From positions 130,540,001 to 130,604,000 of the forward strand of contig CM073886.1 of the NCBI GenBank assembly GCA_037176705.1: a DNA stretch of 64,000 bases, written 5' to 3'. Numbering within the stretch: position 1 is the stretch's first letter; each line of letters starts with the position of its first letter. The position numbers and the translations under genes are program-made. This document shows positions 10,188 to 22,600 of this stretch, piece after piece. The notes below the pieces were generated by a model, which saw only the letters and a list, made by a program, of their open reading frames with translations, was not told where the DNA came from and did no database searches. This DNA is from Molossus alvarezi (Eukaryota; Chordata; Mammalia; Chiroptera; Molossidae).

Positions 10188-12590
10188 TAGTCATCGACTG
10201 GTGAGGAACACGGCGTTCGGAACTTCCTGGAATCGGGAAGAAAACTGCCCACCTGTGCCCTCCATGCCCACTTCCTCGGACACAGGAATTGTGTCGTAAT
10301 GCGCCCTAGTCATAGCTAGGCTCCTGGATGTTCTCTGTGGGTTGTTGTTTTTTTCTTTCCTCCAAAGAATAACTAAGAAAATGAACTGCTCTGGATGAGG
10401 ACCGAAGAAAAGACTTGGGAAAAAACAAACAAACAGTGTTAGACCTGTTCAACCAGTAAATTCTTGCCTATGCTCTTCTTCACTTCAGGGAACATACCCG
10501 CCAACCAAACTCTTCTTTTCCAGCCCCCGGGAAACCTTGCACACCAGAAGTCACGTGCCCGCCACACTCCCCCCGTAGAGCGTGCGCACCACCACGCCTG
10601 GACCAGGGGACTGAAGGCTGTGCTGAGCCGAAACCTGAGATAAATGAGGAGGAAGCTTCTGGACTCATGAGCATCTCTTTCCTCCCACCACGGCCGAAGC
10701 CTCTGCAGCATAGGAAACCTCAACACACACTTGGACTCTATGCGTCTTCAACATAGACCACAATGTTTCCGTTTTCTTCCACATTATAATCCCAGGGAGT
10801 TCCAGCCCTGAAACGAAGATCATGCTAAGTAATAGGACTCTGTTTTAAATGCAGGCAGGACTAACAAAGAGTGAATACTAGCAACATTGTAGTAAATCAA
10901 GACAACCCGGATATCCCAGAAGGATGGGGGTCCAGAAACCAAGCTCTGAGGCAGGTGTGCACACTTAGAGCCACTTCATAACGAGGAATACAGGCGAGTG
11001 TTGCTGCATATGGTTTTGTCTCCTTTCCCATACTCGTCATACGATGCACGTGTAGCAGTGTGACCAGGATGTCGCTCTTCCAGAATGGCACAGCAGTTCG
11101 CTATAATTACACTGTAACATAAATGGCTGGAAAGACTGTGCGAGTCAATCAGTGACCTTGGTTTATTTTTCCAGGTCATGGAGACCCGTCGTTGAACCTC
11201 ATCAGAAACTGCAAGTTAATGGCTGATGTCAGACTTTAATATTCCTCTGTCACAAGCAGATGTGTCGGAAAACAGTCCCACAGATACTAAAGCCAATTGG
11301 ACAACATTTTTATTTTTCATCTTTAAGTTATTTTATAAACTGTAACAAAAAAAAAACAGCATACATGACATGAGACAGAGAGGAAAGAGGAAACTTGAGA
11401 CGCTGTGACTCTGGGGGAGCAGCAGACTGAGAGGCTGATCTTTTGTGGGTCCGGGAGGAGGTGAAGCTCCCATATGCCGGGTTACCTTTCTGAGAGCCAC
11501 GCAGCTGTTCAAGAATGCTACAACCCCGTCAGTGTGAGCCCAGCCTTTCAAACGTCGTCACAGTTCAAGCTGGAGAGGACATCCAAGTGCTGCCGCGTCA
11601 GAGAAAGCCGAGGCCCCGGCCACCCTTGCGGTGACACACGCGTTCACACTGGTGCCCGCCCGGGTGGGCAGAGGCACGCTCCCGGGTCGGAGCGAATTCG
11701 GAGCTGTGACACCAGCCTACGCTTGCTTCTCAATCTGAGATAAATAAATGTTGCCGCTGGGCACACGCGTTTTACATCGGAGCCTGATAGAGACCCCACT
11801 TCCCGGTACAAGTGCACCCAAGCCTTTCACACTCGCAGTGATAGGGCAGCTCTGTGGGGGTGCGGGGGAACAAAGTGTGGCGTGGGGCGAGAGTCTGGGG
11901 GAGGGGCCAGGGACCCGGCGCAGCAGCTACATCCGCGGAGCTGGGGGACTGCATTTGCGCCTTCGGAAGGGACCCCAGCACCAGGCGCGCGCCCCGCTGG
12001 GAGCCCAAAGAGCCAGCTCACAGAGTTGGAATGACCTCTTTTTACCAGATGACTGCAGGGCTATGATGCCGCTTTTATATGCTGGGGGGGATGACCGACG
12101 GGGTAATTCACGCCCATCTACTGTTTGCCTCCCTTCCCTTCTGTCCTCTGCTCCTTCGGACCCTGTTTGAGGCCAGGAGACCAGGGATGACGGGGGTCTC
12201 AAGGACAGCAGACCGACTCCCGCTCCAGACGCTGACTTAGCAGAAGAGAGGGTAGGAAACTCGACATAGGCTAGACGGGCAGCGTGCTGGAGAAATGTTT
12301 CACAACCCTCTCTCTGGGGAGTCGGGTGGGGGGAAGCCTAACCAACTGGGTGGTATGGCTGGTGTCAAGCTACCAGCACGATGATGTCGTTGGGATCTGG
12401 GAACTGATGCCCAAGTGGCTGCCTCTCCCAGGGCAGCTGCCCACTGCATGTGGCTCCTATGGTCCAGGAGGCTGTGCAGCTCCCACAGGACTGTGTGGAG
12501 CATCCAACCCTGCTGACTCTTCCGATTCTTATATGAGAAGTCCCCAAAAAATTTGTATAAAATATCATCAATAGAACTTGCAAAAGAAAC
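10188..12590. other. unassigned sequence, partly GC-rich
   Basis: About 2.4 kb with no named repeat. Bases 11590-12000 are relatively CpG-rich. Overlapping ORFs of 60-140 codons on both strands there (for example 11748-12170 plus and 11927-12202 minus) look like the by-product of GC richness, not genes. Confidence 0.5.
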
Positions 12591-12639
12591 ATAGCTTTAA
12601 GAGGGACCCATTGGCCAAGGTAAGACCATTTCACGATTT

Positions 12640-13695
12640 TTACAAAATGTTTGTATGTGGTACAACTGCTGAACCAACTAAAAACCCGAGTCCCCAGCAA
12701 GATAAACAGACAAATAAGGAGGGAACGCTCTTCCTTACAACTAGTACATGCACAGGGACGTGGAATTGGAAGCTCGTCATTTTCTAGTGCTCATAGTATG
12801 AGTTAGGAGGAAATGACAATTTTGTAGGAGGAAAGGAATATGTACGTGGCCTTGGTAAACCTTCTCACATGTAATATATTCATGACCGACTTCTTTGAGG
12901 TGAAGAGAAAATGGGACTTGAAAGGATGACCAAAAGTTAACATCACCAATAATATGGGAAACAGTAAGCAAACAAGCAACAGCGACAAAACCAAGAGCAG
13001 CCTCCAGACGCAATGCACTGTGAAGGCGACTCTATGGCTCTGGTGAAACTCCTGACAAAGGCGCACGAACCGGATGGAATCAGGAGGAGGAGCTGGACAA
13101 TGCGTCCGACAAAGACCGTAGGTCACAGTGCAACTGACGTGCCGCTCAGGCCCAGCCGTGTAGCGGGAGTGAGGAGAAAGGAGCGTGGACTAGTGATGAC
13201 CCCGTGAGTCTAGAAGAGCAACGGTCCTGAGACAATGAGGATGCTGCGCTGGAAGCAGAGTCACAGGGCATCATTGGGACAACTGGTCACACTGACCGTC
13301 AGTTAGGGAATTAACGCGTCATTATTACATTTCTCTACTTTGATGACTGTAAGGTACTGATAGAAGAGAATGTCCCTGTTTCGAGATAATATGCACTGAA
13401 TATTTAAGGGGAAAAAACATACAGTACTTGCAACTTGTTCTTTCTCTCTTCTAGGAGAGAATGGTACCCAGATCTATCTATACATGACAGATAGATACAG
13501 ATATAGATAGATAGAAATATATATGTGTGTGTGTATGTGTGTGTGTATATACACAGAGAGAGAGAGAGTGCACAAACAAAAAAGGTAACAGACATTGCAA
13601 ACCGTGCTTGATGAATTTGGGTGAAGAGTACACTTGAATTCTTTAGCCTATTTTTGCAACTTTTTTGTTAAAGTTGAAAGAATCTTTAAATCAGC
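12640..13695 (+). mobile_element. old L1M-type LINE 3' end
   Basis: The order of landmarks follows the 3' end of ancient mammalian L1: a gaattggaag block, a gataatatgcactgaatattt block near 13385, the internal microsatellite, then gaatttgggtgaagagtaca and tttttgcaacttttttgtta near the end. Divergence is high; the subfamily is not determined and the left border is approximate. Confidence 0.5.
13471..13570. repeat. (GATA)n/(GT)n/(GA)n compound microsatellite
   Basis: gata and taga units pass into (gt)n and then (ag)n. It sits inside the old L1-type 3' end, at the place where such elements commonly carry a simple repeat. Confidence 0.85.
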
Positions 13696-13699
13696 AAGT

Positions 13700-14085
13700 G
13701 AGCCCATTTATTTAACCATTTAGTGTGTCTTATATGTCCACAGCAAGCTAGTGACTTTTCTAGGCATTGGGCGTATAACCACACACCTTCACAATACATC
13801 ATAGAAAAAATTAAATACAATTTTATAAATGTAGTAATGTAGTTGCTAAAAAATAAAATTCAGAGTCCGCTGACTCAGTGCAAGGGTGGTGGCAGGCTGG
13901 GCCAGGAAGGCCTCGGGCCGTGGTAACGCCTGTGCTGACTTTAGCAGGATGAGCAGGAGACAGCCAGGTACATGGTGGGCAAGTCGACCCAGTCGGAGGG
14001 CACAGCGTGGGCAGAGATGTGAGGATGTGGAGCCCCGGGCAGAATGGTGAGTCAGGCCAGAGTGGTGGGGATATCACGGCTGCGA
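13700..14085 (-). mobile_element. probable L2 LINE 3' fragment
   Basis: Read on the plus strand it follows the reverse of L2: a degraded 'ttatttaaccatt..gtc..tttctaggcattggg' 3' end, then the 'aggaaggcctc', 'agcaggagacagcc', and 'gcagagatgtgaggatgtgg' blocks. Similarity is low but in the right order. Confidence 0.5.
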
Positions 14086-14139
14086 AATGAAGTGGAATTC
14101 TGTTTGAACACTATTTCTTCCCTTTATCAGTTGCATCTT

Positions 14140-14270
14140 AACGCGACTTTACTTGATCTCTCTAGGCCTGGGTTCTGTGCTTGTGAAGTACAAATACTAT
14201 GAAGCTATTCACAGGGTTCTTTTCTGGGTGGACTCAAACACTGTACACAAAGAACATGATGCAAGGCAAA
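14140..14270 (+). mobile_element. possible MIR SINE fragment
   Basis: Contains the degraded MIR core 'acttgatctctctaggcctg', 'gtgaagtacaaatac', 'tattcacagggttctt' in order. Weak. Confidence 0.4.
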
Positions 14271-14289
14271 CTTTCAGAACATTTCAGCT

Positions 14290-14855
14290 GCTGCTGCTAT
14301 GACTGTTTCTGGATTTAAGGTAGCTAGAAGCGTCCAGAGAGAGGTCAGGAAAATAGCCCTGCGTCAGTTCTACGGGGCACTTCTGATGATATTAAAGAGG
14401 ACTGACCGACACTCACCACAAGTCACCAGCAGGAGTATGAGCCCCTGTACACCTGTACGCACACAGTGCTAACAGTCTTCCATTCGCCACCCTGCTTTTT
14501 CCGAGACCACCTGGGGAGCTCCGAGGTACACAGAACTAGAGTTTCTGTGTATTTGCTCCCTCCTATTCTGTTTTCTCTCAGTAGGTTGACTTGTTTCTGG
14601 CAGACCTGCGTTTTCTCCCCGGCTCTCATAGCGTGACCCCGAGTCACGGTGGCGTTGCCGTGACCTGCGCTCCCACAGGGATGCAGTCGTGGAGAGAAAA
14701 GGGGACGTGGGCACGAGCCCTGGGCCTGTGTGAGCAGAGACGGGGAAGCAACACCTCTCTCTCCCCTTCTGTCCTGAATAATTTGGTGGCCCTCACTCAA
14801 AAGCAGCCCAGCAAATCTCTCCTCCGGACTTGAGAGCAACTGTGATAAATGTTGG
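14290..14855. other. unassigned sequence
   Basis: No recognisable element. The ORF of 138 codons on the minus strand (14423-14839) has no family resemblance. Confidence 0.45.
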
Positions 14856-14859
14856 AAAG

Positions 14860-14985
14860 AGCATATCTTTGTGGTGAAGCCGCGGACTCCCGAGTCAGAC
14901 GAGTTTGAGACCCTGGCTCTGCAGCAACACTGACCTCAGCCCGTTTATTGTCTGCTGTGCCCAGATCCCTCATCGGGCAGAAAAG
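14860..14985 (+). mobile_element. possible MIR SINE fragment
   Basis: The 5' MIR pattern is visible: gcggactcccgagtcagac, then gagaccctggctctgcag, then a degraded ctgtgcc..tccctcat block. Confidence 0.5.
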
Positions 14986-15437
14986 AGGGACAGACGAAAA
15001 TGGGCAACTTCCACTCCCTGTGCTCCTGAAAATAAGTGGAAATGCGCACGTACAGCTCTCACTGCATAGGGGTGATGACCGTGGTGAGGATGGCGAAGGC
15101 TGTGCTGGTGGCGGGATCAGCGACGAAGGCCCCTGCAGTTGACAAGCCACTGGTCACTCGTTGCACAGACATGTACTCTGTTCCGTCCACGTGTAGATCC
15201 TAGGCACAGAGAAACGAGTGAGGTAGACCTTTTGTCCCTCGGAAATAAAATTCAGTGGAAAAAAGCAGAAAAATAAACCACGCTCTTCAGTTCGACATAA
15301 GAAACGTGTGTCGCCGCGTGCAGTGTGGGACAGGAACACCCGCGAGCACTGTGTGAGATGGACAAGTGGAGAAATCTGGCTGGAAAGGCCCAGGTGTGCG
15401 AAACCTTTCTGGACGCGAGTGTACAGAGGCACCTTCC
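14986..15437. other. unassigned sequence
   Basis: No recognisable element. Confidence 0.45.
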
Positions 15438-15643
15438 TTTAAATATGTTTTTATTTATTTATTTTTTTTTAGAGAGAGAGCTAGAAACCCCAATGTGAGA
15501 GAGAAACACCGATGGGCCGCCTCCTGCACGCCCCCTACTGGGGATGGAGCCCGCAACCGGGGCGTGTGCCCTGGCCGGGAATCGAACGGGACCTCTTAGT
15601 CCGTGGGACGACGCCCAGTCCACTGAGCCACACTGGCCGGGCA
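15438..15643 (-). mobile_element. VES-type SINE
   Basis: Minus-strand copy with complete tRNA-like head and B-box. CpGs are well preserved in the head, and a T-rich stretch (the poly(A) tail) lies at the left end. Confidence 0.93.
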
Positions 15644-18600
15644 ACTTTGAGATGAGGATTAGAAAACAGAGAGGGTGTAAAGATACAAACGCACAAAACA
15701 TTCCATGCAAACAGCATGACAGAACTAGGACTCCGGAGCCACTGGCTGAAGGATGGCCCGTCCTGGTGGAAGTGCCCTTTCCACGGAGGGACACAGAGCC
15801 CCTCATTTCAGCCTCTGAGCAGAAAATGAAGGCGGATGTGTGTGTGCCCCAAGGGAAGTCTGGTTTGGCTCACAGGGCCAGCCCAGATGCCGCTTCAAAC
15901 AGGGCGCCGTGGAAAGTGGTCACCTTGGACTACGAGTCTCCGATCAGCAGGGCTGGAAGCAGCCAGGTCAGATCCTCAAATGGCCTTGAAAATCGTAAAA
16001 TCACTAAGTGACACAATTAGAAGTGGAACCAGGTCTTCTAACTCCCCAGCAGCACTTTTCCGGGGACTTTGAACGGGGAAGGCACACACGTTCTTTTCCA
16101 CCAGCTAGTTCGTGACATGGCTCCGTGTGACTGTCGGAGTCACCCTCCCAGGGAGAGCAGAGCCGCAGACCGGGGCTCGCAGGACAGCTGCGGACGCTTC
16201 TGGCTGCCACCTGTTCCTTTGAGCCATCACCTGTCTTTTAAATGATTTGTGGTGCCCTCACACCGGACACGTCCTCTCCGATTGGCCAAAAGCCCCTCCA
16301 CAAACCAGTCTTACACCCAGGTCTCCATTTGTGTAATTTCTGGTCCAGTCCCTTGGACGCCTTCGAGTCAATGATCGAGGCACAAAAGAGCCAGGAAAAG
16401 GCAAAAAGCTCTACCAGAGTGTCCCTCTCACCAGCACCTGCAGACACAGGAACACAGGTTATTTCAACTGTTTACCTAACAACTCCTTAATTTAGAAAAG
16501 GCAACACAGCTGCATAGGAAAAAGATCACTCTCCGTGCGCCTCTTACAGACAGGCCACCTCGCTCCAGTGTCACCTCCAGCGCTGTCTGTAGGACGCCTC
16601 CCTCTCCCTGCTCCTAGCTGACTGGTTCGGAGCTGGACACCTCAGCTGGGCACTGCCCTGGGCCCGGGGGTCCTCTCTCTGAGAAAATCGTGGTCGGTGC
16701 ACCTAAAGACCAGGTCCATCAAATCAGGCACTAGACTTGTGAAGTGAGCAGCATCAAATGTAGAGGTCCCTTTTGGGGACCATCCGAGAGGAGACTCCTC
16801 TGAGGAAAGCAGCGAGCACACTCTGAGGGTGACGCTCGGAGGAGAGGTCGGTGCGCTGGGGGCCCCCCGAGGGGAACAGATGGGCGGACGGCTGCGTTTA
16901 TCACTGTGACCTCCTGGGTCCTGTCTCCGGTTCCACAGAAGGCACGGCTACAGTTTCTGCTCTTGGCTTTGCACAGATGGTCCTTCTCATTTGCTTAGAT
17001 CAGTTGCCGTGGGTGTCGGTTTCTTACAACCTAACAATCCCTGGCGAAGACAGCCACCTAGGGATAAACCGCAGTCATGGGACAGTGAAGGCCGTGCCGG
17101 GCAGCTGGCTGCGGAGGCCAGTCCAGAGAGGGCCGAGATGGAGGGGGCTGGGCACAAGGAACTGGGGGAGCAGGGAATTGGGAAAACCAAGGGCAGATTC
17201 CCTCTCCCGAAGGAAAATCTGCGCAGAGGCGGCTCCAGTTTCTGAAAACGAGGATGCCAATTAAGTTTTACCTACTTCTTAATTTTGACAGGCACTGTTC
17301 CTGAGCCTATGAAATACCTTTTCTTAATTTAAAAAAATTGGATCATTCAATACTGCAAAAGGATGACACATCTTTTCCAGGCCATCAAAAAATACAAGAC
17401 TGAGGTATGTCCAGCCACTAAACGAATCACAGGCACTAGAGCGAGCTGAACAAAGATGATCACAAAAACTTTATTTACTTATGTAGTTGTTTCTGTTACA
17501 AAAAAACAATATAGTTGCATGTTTGACATTTTAGCTACAATGAACTCTGAAGTGTGAATAAGCTTACTGGGAAATGCCCGAGGTTCCATGTGTGACTCAC
17601 CCAGGAGTCACCAGCAGAGCCTGCACAGTAAACGCAGGGGTAAGATGGGACCATGCCCCTGTGGTTCTTTCTGGCTCCAACTCTCCCTGGTTACAGGTTC
17701 CTAAGCTGCACTGGAAGCCAGTTCAGACGGCCCGAGAGCGAGGAAGGGGGCCTCTCACTCTGAGGCTGAGAGAGCACCCAGCTGTCCACCCTCTTTCACA
17801 GACCCTCACCCTCCGCTCAGACCGCAGGAAGGGTCCTGTTCCCCTGCGTCTGCTGTCACGGGCAGGGCCCGATCTTAAATGCACAACCAGGCAGCCAGGA
17901 AGAAGAAAAGATTCCCTCGAGCTGCAGGTTGCTCTCCTTGGCTCCATGGGAGTGGGTACCTGTTCTCCAACTCTCGTCCCTGTGGCCAAACCGGAAGAAT
18001 AACCCTGCACTCTGCTGCTTGGAATTTTTATGATCTGATCACTTAGTAAATCCCTTAGTAAAAGAAAAATAAATAAATAACGACCTTGGATTAGGAAATT
18101 TTTAATACCAGCAACAGAAAGGTCATTCATATGCATTTTTGTTCTCCTGATATTAAATTTTGCAGTAATTAGAAAAGTATAGTTTGAGCCGGAATTATCA
18201 GTTATTTTGTTGGCGGAGTCAAACAGGTGAATGCAGTTCTAACATTCTGCAGTCCTTCGAAACACTGAAGGCGAAATCCAGAGGAATCCATGTGGCCTCT
18301 GTAGGGTTACTGGAAATGAATGCTTGACCGTTGTCTCCTCGGGCTGAAGGGAGTTTCTGCGACATGGATAGAGGCATGCTACAATTGTTCTCATAAGCAG
18401 TGTGAAATCATTACTGCAGGGTAGGGTTTAAGAGCTGCAAGAAGTCCGCCTGTGCTTCGTGGCAGGGACGCACGAGCCTGTGTTGCTTTAATCTAGTGAA
18501 CTGAGAATGGCATGAATCAGATAGTATTTGCACACACAAAAATTGCCACCTGAAAATATTTGTGAAAAGCTATTTTTATGCCTGAATCTAAGTTGAATGC

Positions 18601-19118
18601 ATGATTTGGTACTTATTTTCTGGACAAATAGCTCGGAAAATTTTCATGCACAATTGATGATAATTTGAGTGTGCAATCCAGGGCGGAACTCATTAACATA
18701 TTCATTCTGTCTAAGCTCTGTGTGCAAATTTGAAGTGTAGTTTCCCAGAAATGGCTCATAACAACTCCCAAACATCCAAACCAGCCATTGTTAGCAACAG
18801 TGATGGAGGCTGAACACTTCGACGTGATAAGCAAATCTTCTGGAACACAATTCCCAATTCCCGAAAAATAATGATGATGATATTGAATATAATTTGCGTT
18901 CAGATTATGCTGAAGACAATAGGTTAAAGAACCTTCAATATATAAACAGAAATTGCTTGTGGGGGGAACAAGGGGAAGTGTTTTTGTGTGTGTACAAAAT
19001 TCCTAGTGAAAAGTCCCAAAATATTTGTGCTTTTGTTTTCTCTTTCATATAGATTTTTTTAATTTGAAGGTTTTTTAAAAAATTATGTATATATCATAAC
19101 ATTAGCAAACACTCTTCA
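15644..19118. other. 3.5 kb without recognisable repeats
   Basis: The longest stretch in the window where I see no SINE, LINE, LTR or satellite. Bases 15.7-18.0 kb are mixed and moderately GC-rich. Bases 18.2-19.0 kb are AT-rich with a candidate conserved noncoding element. ORFs of up to 155 codons (15544-16011, partly inside the SINE) and 142 codons (17574-18002) carry no motif I recognise. Confidence 0.45.
18480..18850. promoter_or_regulatory. candidate conserved noncoding element
   Basis: A repeat-free, balanced AT-rich block with clustered ATTA/TAAT, CAATTGAT and ATGCAAAT-like motifs (for example caattgatgataatttgag near 18651 and tgtgcaaatttga near 18720). This is the texture typical of developmental enhancers. 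Conservation cannot be judged from one sequence. Confidence 0.25.
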
Positions 19119-19119
19119 A

Positions 19120-19330
19120 TTTTTTATTTATTTACTTTTAAATATGTTCTTACTGATTTTTTAGAGAGAGGGCAGGAGAGAGATAGAAACATCGATGGGA
19201 GAGAGAAATATCAATCGGCTGCTCCCATGGAGGATCAAGCCTGCAACCCAGGCATGTGCCCTGACTGGGAATTGAACCAGGACCTCTCAGTCCATGGGAC
19301 ACCCTAAATCTTCTGAGCTACACCCTGGAA
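19120..19330 (-). mobile_element. VES-type SINE
   Basis: Minus-strand copy lacking part of the centre (about 30 bp around the gcctcctgcacgccccctac block). Head and B-box are degraded but clear. Confidence 0.88.
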
Positions 19331-19359
19331 ATCAACATTTTTTAAAATAGAAGATATCT

Positions 19360-19565
19360 GCCCAGCTGGTGTGGTTCAGTGGATTAAGCATTGCCCCATG
19401 AACTAAGAGGTCCCCGATTTGATTCCCGTTCAGGGAACATGCTCAGGTTGCAGGTTCAATTCCCAGTAGGGGCGTGCAGGAGTTAGCCATTGATGTCTCT
19501 CTCTCCCTCTCCCTTCTTCTTTCTTACTCTAAAATCAATAAAAACATATTTTATAAATAAATAAA
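19360..19565 (+). mobile_element. VES-type SINE
   Basis: Plus-strand copy with head ctggtgtggttcagtggatt, B-box and aaatcaataaaaacatatt tail running into (TAAA)n. It lies 30 bp from the preceding SINE in inverted orientation. Confidence 0.92.
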
Positions 19566-19970
19566 TAAAAGACATTAAAACATTATTTTTTCTGAGAAAA
19601 AAATTTATGTAAATCTGCATGAACAAGCAATTCCAAAACCTTATCTATATTTTGATTTAATGATCATACGTGGAAATGCCACCCTTAGGGAGGCAGAGAA
19701 TGCATTCTGAACACACATGTGCTTTGCAGGCTCTGTCTGATGTGGTCGACGCTGATCACGGTGTGGCAGCGTCATTCGTTCGTCTTAAACGACTCACAGT
19801 TTTATAAATTATCATAAAAAGCAAGAAAATATATTACTAGAAATGAGTATGCTATTTTAAATGAATATGCTTTCTAAAATTTAACCAAACTCCAAGACAT
19901 TGTTTGACTATACATAGTATTGTATAATACAATACTTTTCAATGGTCTTATTTCCTTTTTTCAATTAAAG
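19566..19970. other. unassigned AT-rich sequence
   Basis: No recognisable element. Confidence 0.5.
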
Positions 19971-20174
19971 AATTTTTTTTCTTTATTGATGTTAGAAAGA
20001 GAGAAGAAGGGAGAGACAGAAACATGGATGAGCGAGAACATTGATTGGCCGCCTCCTGTACGCCCCCCACCAGGGATGGACACCATAACCTGGGCATGTG
20101 CCCTGACCGGGAATCGAACTGTGACCTCTTGGTGCAGGGTCGACGCTCAACCACTGAGCCACACCGGCCGGGCT
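19971..20174 (-). mobile_element. VES-type SINE
   Basis: Complete minus-strand copy with well-preserved B-box. A decayed target-site duplication is possible (aatggtcttatttcc near 19941 against aatggttataatttc near 20176). Confidence 0.93.
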
Positions 20175-20190
20175 AAATGGTTATAATTTC

Positions 20191-21171
20191 TATATAAGAC
20201 ATTTCTTCATGAAAATGTATATCATTAGGTATTTTTCATCATTTCAGTTTTTTCTGTAAACAAACAAAAAAACCCGATGATTCATCATTATATTCAACAT
20301 AAAAGTAAACACACTTTCATGAACTTCCTGTAAGCAAATAACTGACGAATCCGTGACGCTCCCAAGGAGCAGAGTCCGTAAAGCAGGACAAAGCAGGACC
20401 GTATTGAACAGGACGATTTTGCAGGGGTCTGGCTACTGCATAAGAGGATTCGACAAGGTTAGCATCTGTGTTGCTAATGGAAATTATTTTTTCAAGAATT
20501 AACCTTTAGGCTAGAAAGAATGACAGATCCTCAGATATTCTCAAATGAGTATTTAAATAAAAAATTTCTGTTCATTCCTGTCCCCAGCAGCACCCCACTA
20601 TGGAGTCCGTCATGTCACACACTGAATTGCCTAACAGCTGCCACTCAAGAGGGCTGCGGAGGACCCTTGCAAAGGAGCATTTTTCTCTGTGTGACATCTC
20701 ATTCTTTTCCCCTCGGAAAGCATAATTTTTTTACACACCTCATAGTCTTCCTAACTGGAAACCAGCTCTGCCTGTCACTTTGATTGGGGAGGAACCTTGT
20801 TTTCCAGGTCACTGGCTTGAATCCCAGAGACAAGATATTCATGAGGGACCCGGATGGGGAGTTTATATCTCGGTGCGGAGTTTTCCTCTCCATTTGCCAG
20901 CACGCCAGGTCAGTGAGCGGGTGTCACCGGGAAGATAATGGCTGCTGGACTGCCCCCTGCCTATTACACACTCAGTGCTTCTGACCTTCCGGGGTGACCT
21001 CCCAAAGCACCCTGATGTGGGGCGTCCCCTACCCTTTAGGACCCGCTCACACCCAGATCCTACTGTCTGAAATGCAGTTTGTTCGTGACTTGGAAGAGGC
21101 TACTACTGGATACTAAGCTTTAAACTATTTCCCTCTACTAAAAATTCGCTGGCTGTGCACAGGAAGAACAC
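20191..21171. other. unassigned sequence
   Basis: About 1 kb with no named repeat. Small open frames (20520-20783, 20784-20984) have no recognisable family. Confidence 0.45.
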
Positions 21172-21180
21172 AATTGTTAT

Positions 21181-21923
21181 TTTTTTCCCTCCTGTCTCAT
21201 GATTTTATTTATTTTTTAATTTTCAGTTTTTGTATTAATTTATTTTTTTACAGATATTTCTCCTTTTCCCCTATTCACACCCTCCTTCCTATCCCCCCTC
21301 AGCTCCCCCCCGGCATTGCTGTTTATATCCATCGGGGTTATGCATACATACATATACATACATATAAGTTCTGTGGTTTATCTCTTCCCTCCCCTCCAAC
21401 CCCCTCTTCTGAGCTTTGTCAGCCTGTACCTTACTTCTATGTCTCTGGGTCTATTTTGTTCATCAGCTTGTTTTGTTCATTATATTCCACAAATAAGTGA
21501 GATCATGTAGTATTTGTCTATCTCTGATCAAATAATAAGTGCTGGTGAGGGTGTGGAGAAAAGGGGACTCTAGTACACTGCTGGTGGGAATGCAGACTGG
21601 TGCAGCCACTGTGGAAAACAGTATGGTGTTACCTCAAAAAGTTAAAAATTGAACTACCTTTCGACCCAGTGACCCCACTTCTAGGAATATACCCTAAGAA
21701 GCCTGAAACACCAAGCAGAAAGAATATATGTACCCCCATGTTCATAGCAGCACTATTTATGATCGATAAGATCTGGAAACAGCCCAAGTGTCCATCAATA
21801 GATAAGTGGATAAAAAAGCTGTGGTATATGTACACAATGGAGTACTATGCAGCTGTAAGGAAGAAAGATCTTTTATCCCTTGAGATGACATGGAGGGACC
21901 TGGAGAGTATTATCCTAAGTGAA
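21181..21923. mobile_element. 5'-truncated LINE-1 with 5' inversion
   Basis: Bases 21230-21528 are LINE-1 3' UTR in minus orientation, nearly colinear with 47250-47520 of the full-length copy. Bases 21535-21923 are the adjoining upstream part (end of ORF2) in plus orientation, so the 5' part is inverted, as in twin priming. The plus-strand frame 21600-21941 reads the ORF2 C-terminus, including MEYYAAVRKKDL. A short duplication, aattgttat, flanks the unit at 21172-21180 and 21924-21932. About 50 bp (21181-21229) beyond the normal 3' end is not LINE-1. Confidence 0.88.
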
Positions 21924-21933
21924 AATTGTTATA

Positions 21934-22395
21934 TTTTTTAATGTAAATTTTATAAGATAAAACCCCGAAATCAATGCACCCAACACAATAAACATAAAGT
22001 AAAATAAAATCATCAGCACAATTGAAACCAACAAAAAACCACCACCAACTCATAGATGGTCAACCCTTATTGACAACCTGAGCCAGTCATCTTAAATCTA
22101 ACATCCTGTATTTCAAACATCAAGATACAAAATTTTATTATGAAAGAAATTAAGTTAAATGTATATTTTTAGTAGATCACAGTGTTATTTTAGGACCTGG
22201 CAAAATTAGAAGTGACTCTTCCTCCTGTACTAATGCCTTCATTTGATTCTTTTCTTTGCAATAAAATGGATATTTCTTGACAAAAGACATGGAGACCAAG
22301 CAGAGAGTTAACAGCACCCTCATTTTTTATCCCAGACATTCAGATATTGTCTGGAACAACTCCACCCTGTTCCTAATTTTAAAAATAATTTCTTT
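21934..22395. other. unassigned AT-rich sequence
   Basis: No recognisable element. Confidence 0.5.
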
Positions 22396-22600
22396 GGCCC
22401 GGCTGGTGTGGCTCAGTGGTTGGGCATCGACCCATGCACCAAGAGGTCACGGGTTCAAGTCCTGCTCAGGGCACAGGCCCAGGTTGTGGGCTCAATTCCC
22501 AGTGGGGGGCATGCAGGAGGTGACCAGTCGATGTTCTCTCTCACCGATGTTTCTGTCCCTCTCTCCCTCTCCCTTCCTCTCTCTCTATAATCAGCAAAGA
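22396..22600 (+). mobile_element. VES-type SINE
   Basis: Plus-strand copy ending at ctctctctataatcagcaaag with almost no A tail. Head and B-box are intact. Confidence 0.92.

Noticed and set aside
17355..17385. Short U6 snRNA-like match (aaggatgacac)
   Set aside because: Only about 11-15 bases agree and the rest of U6 is absent.
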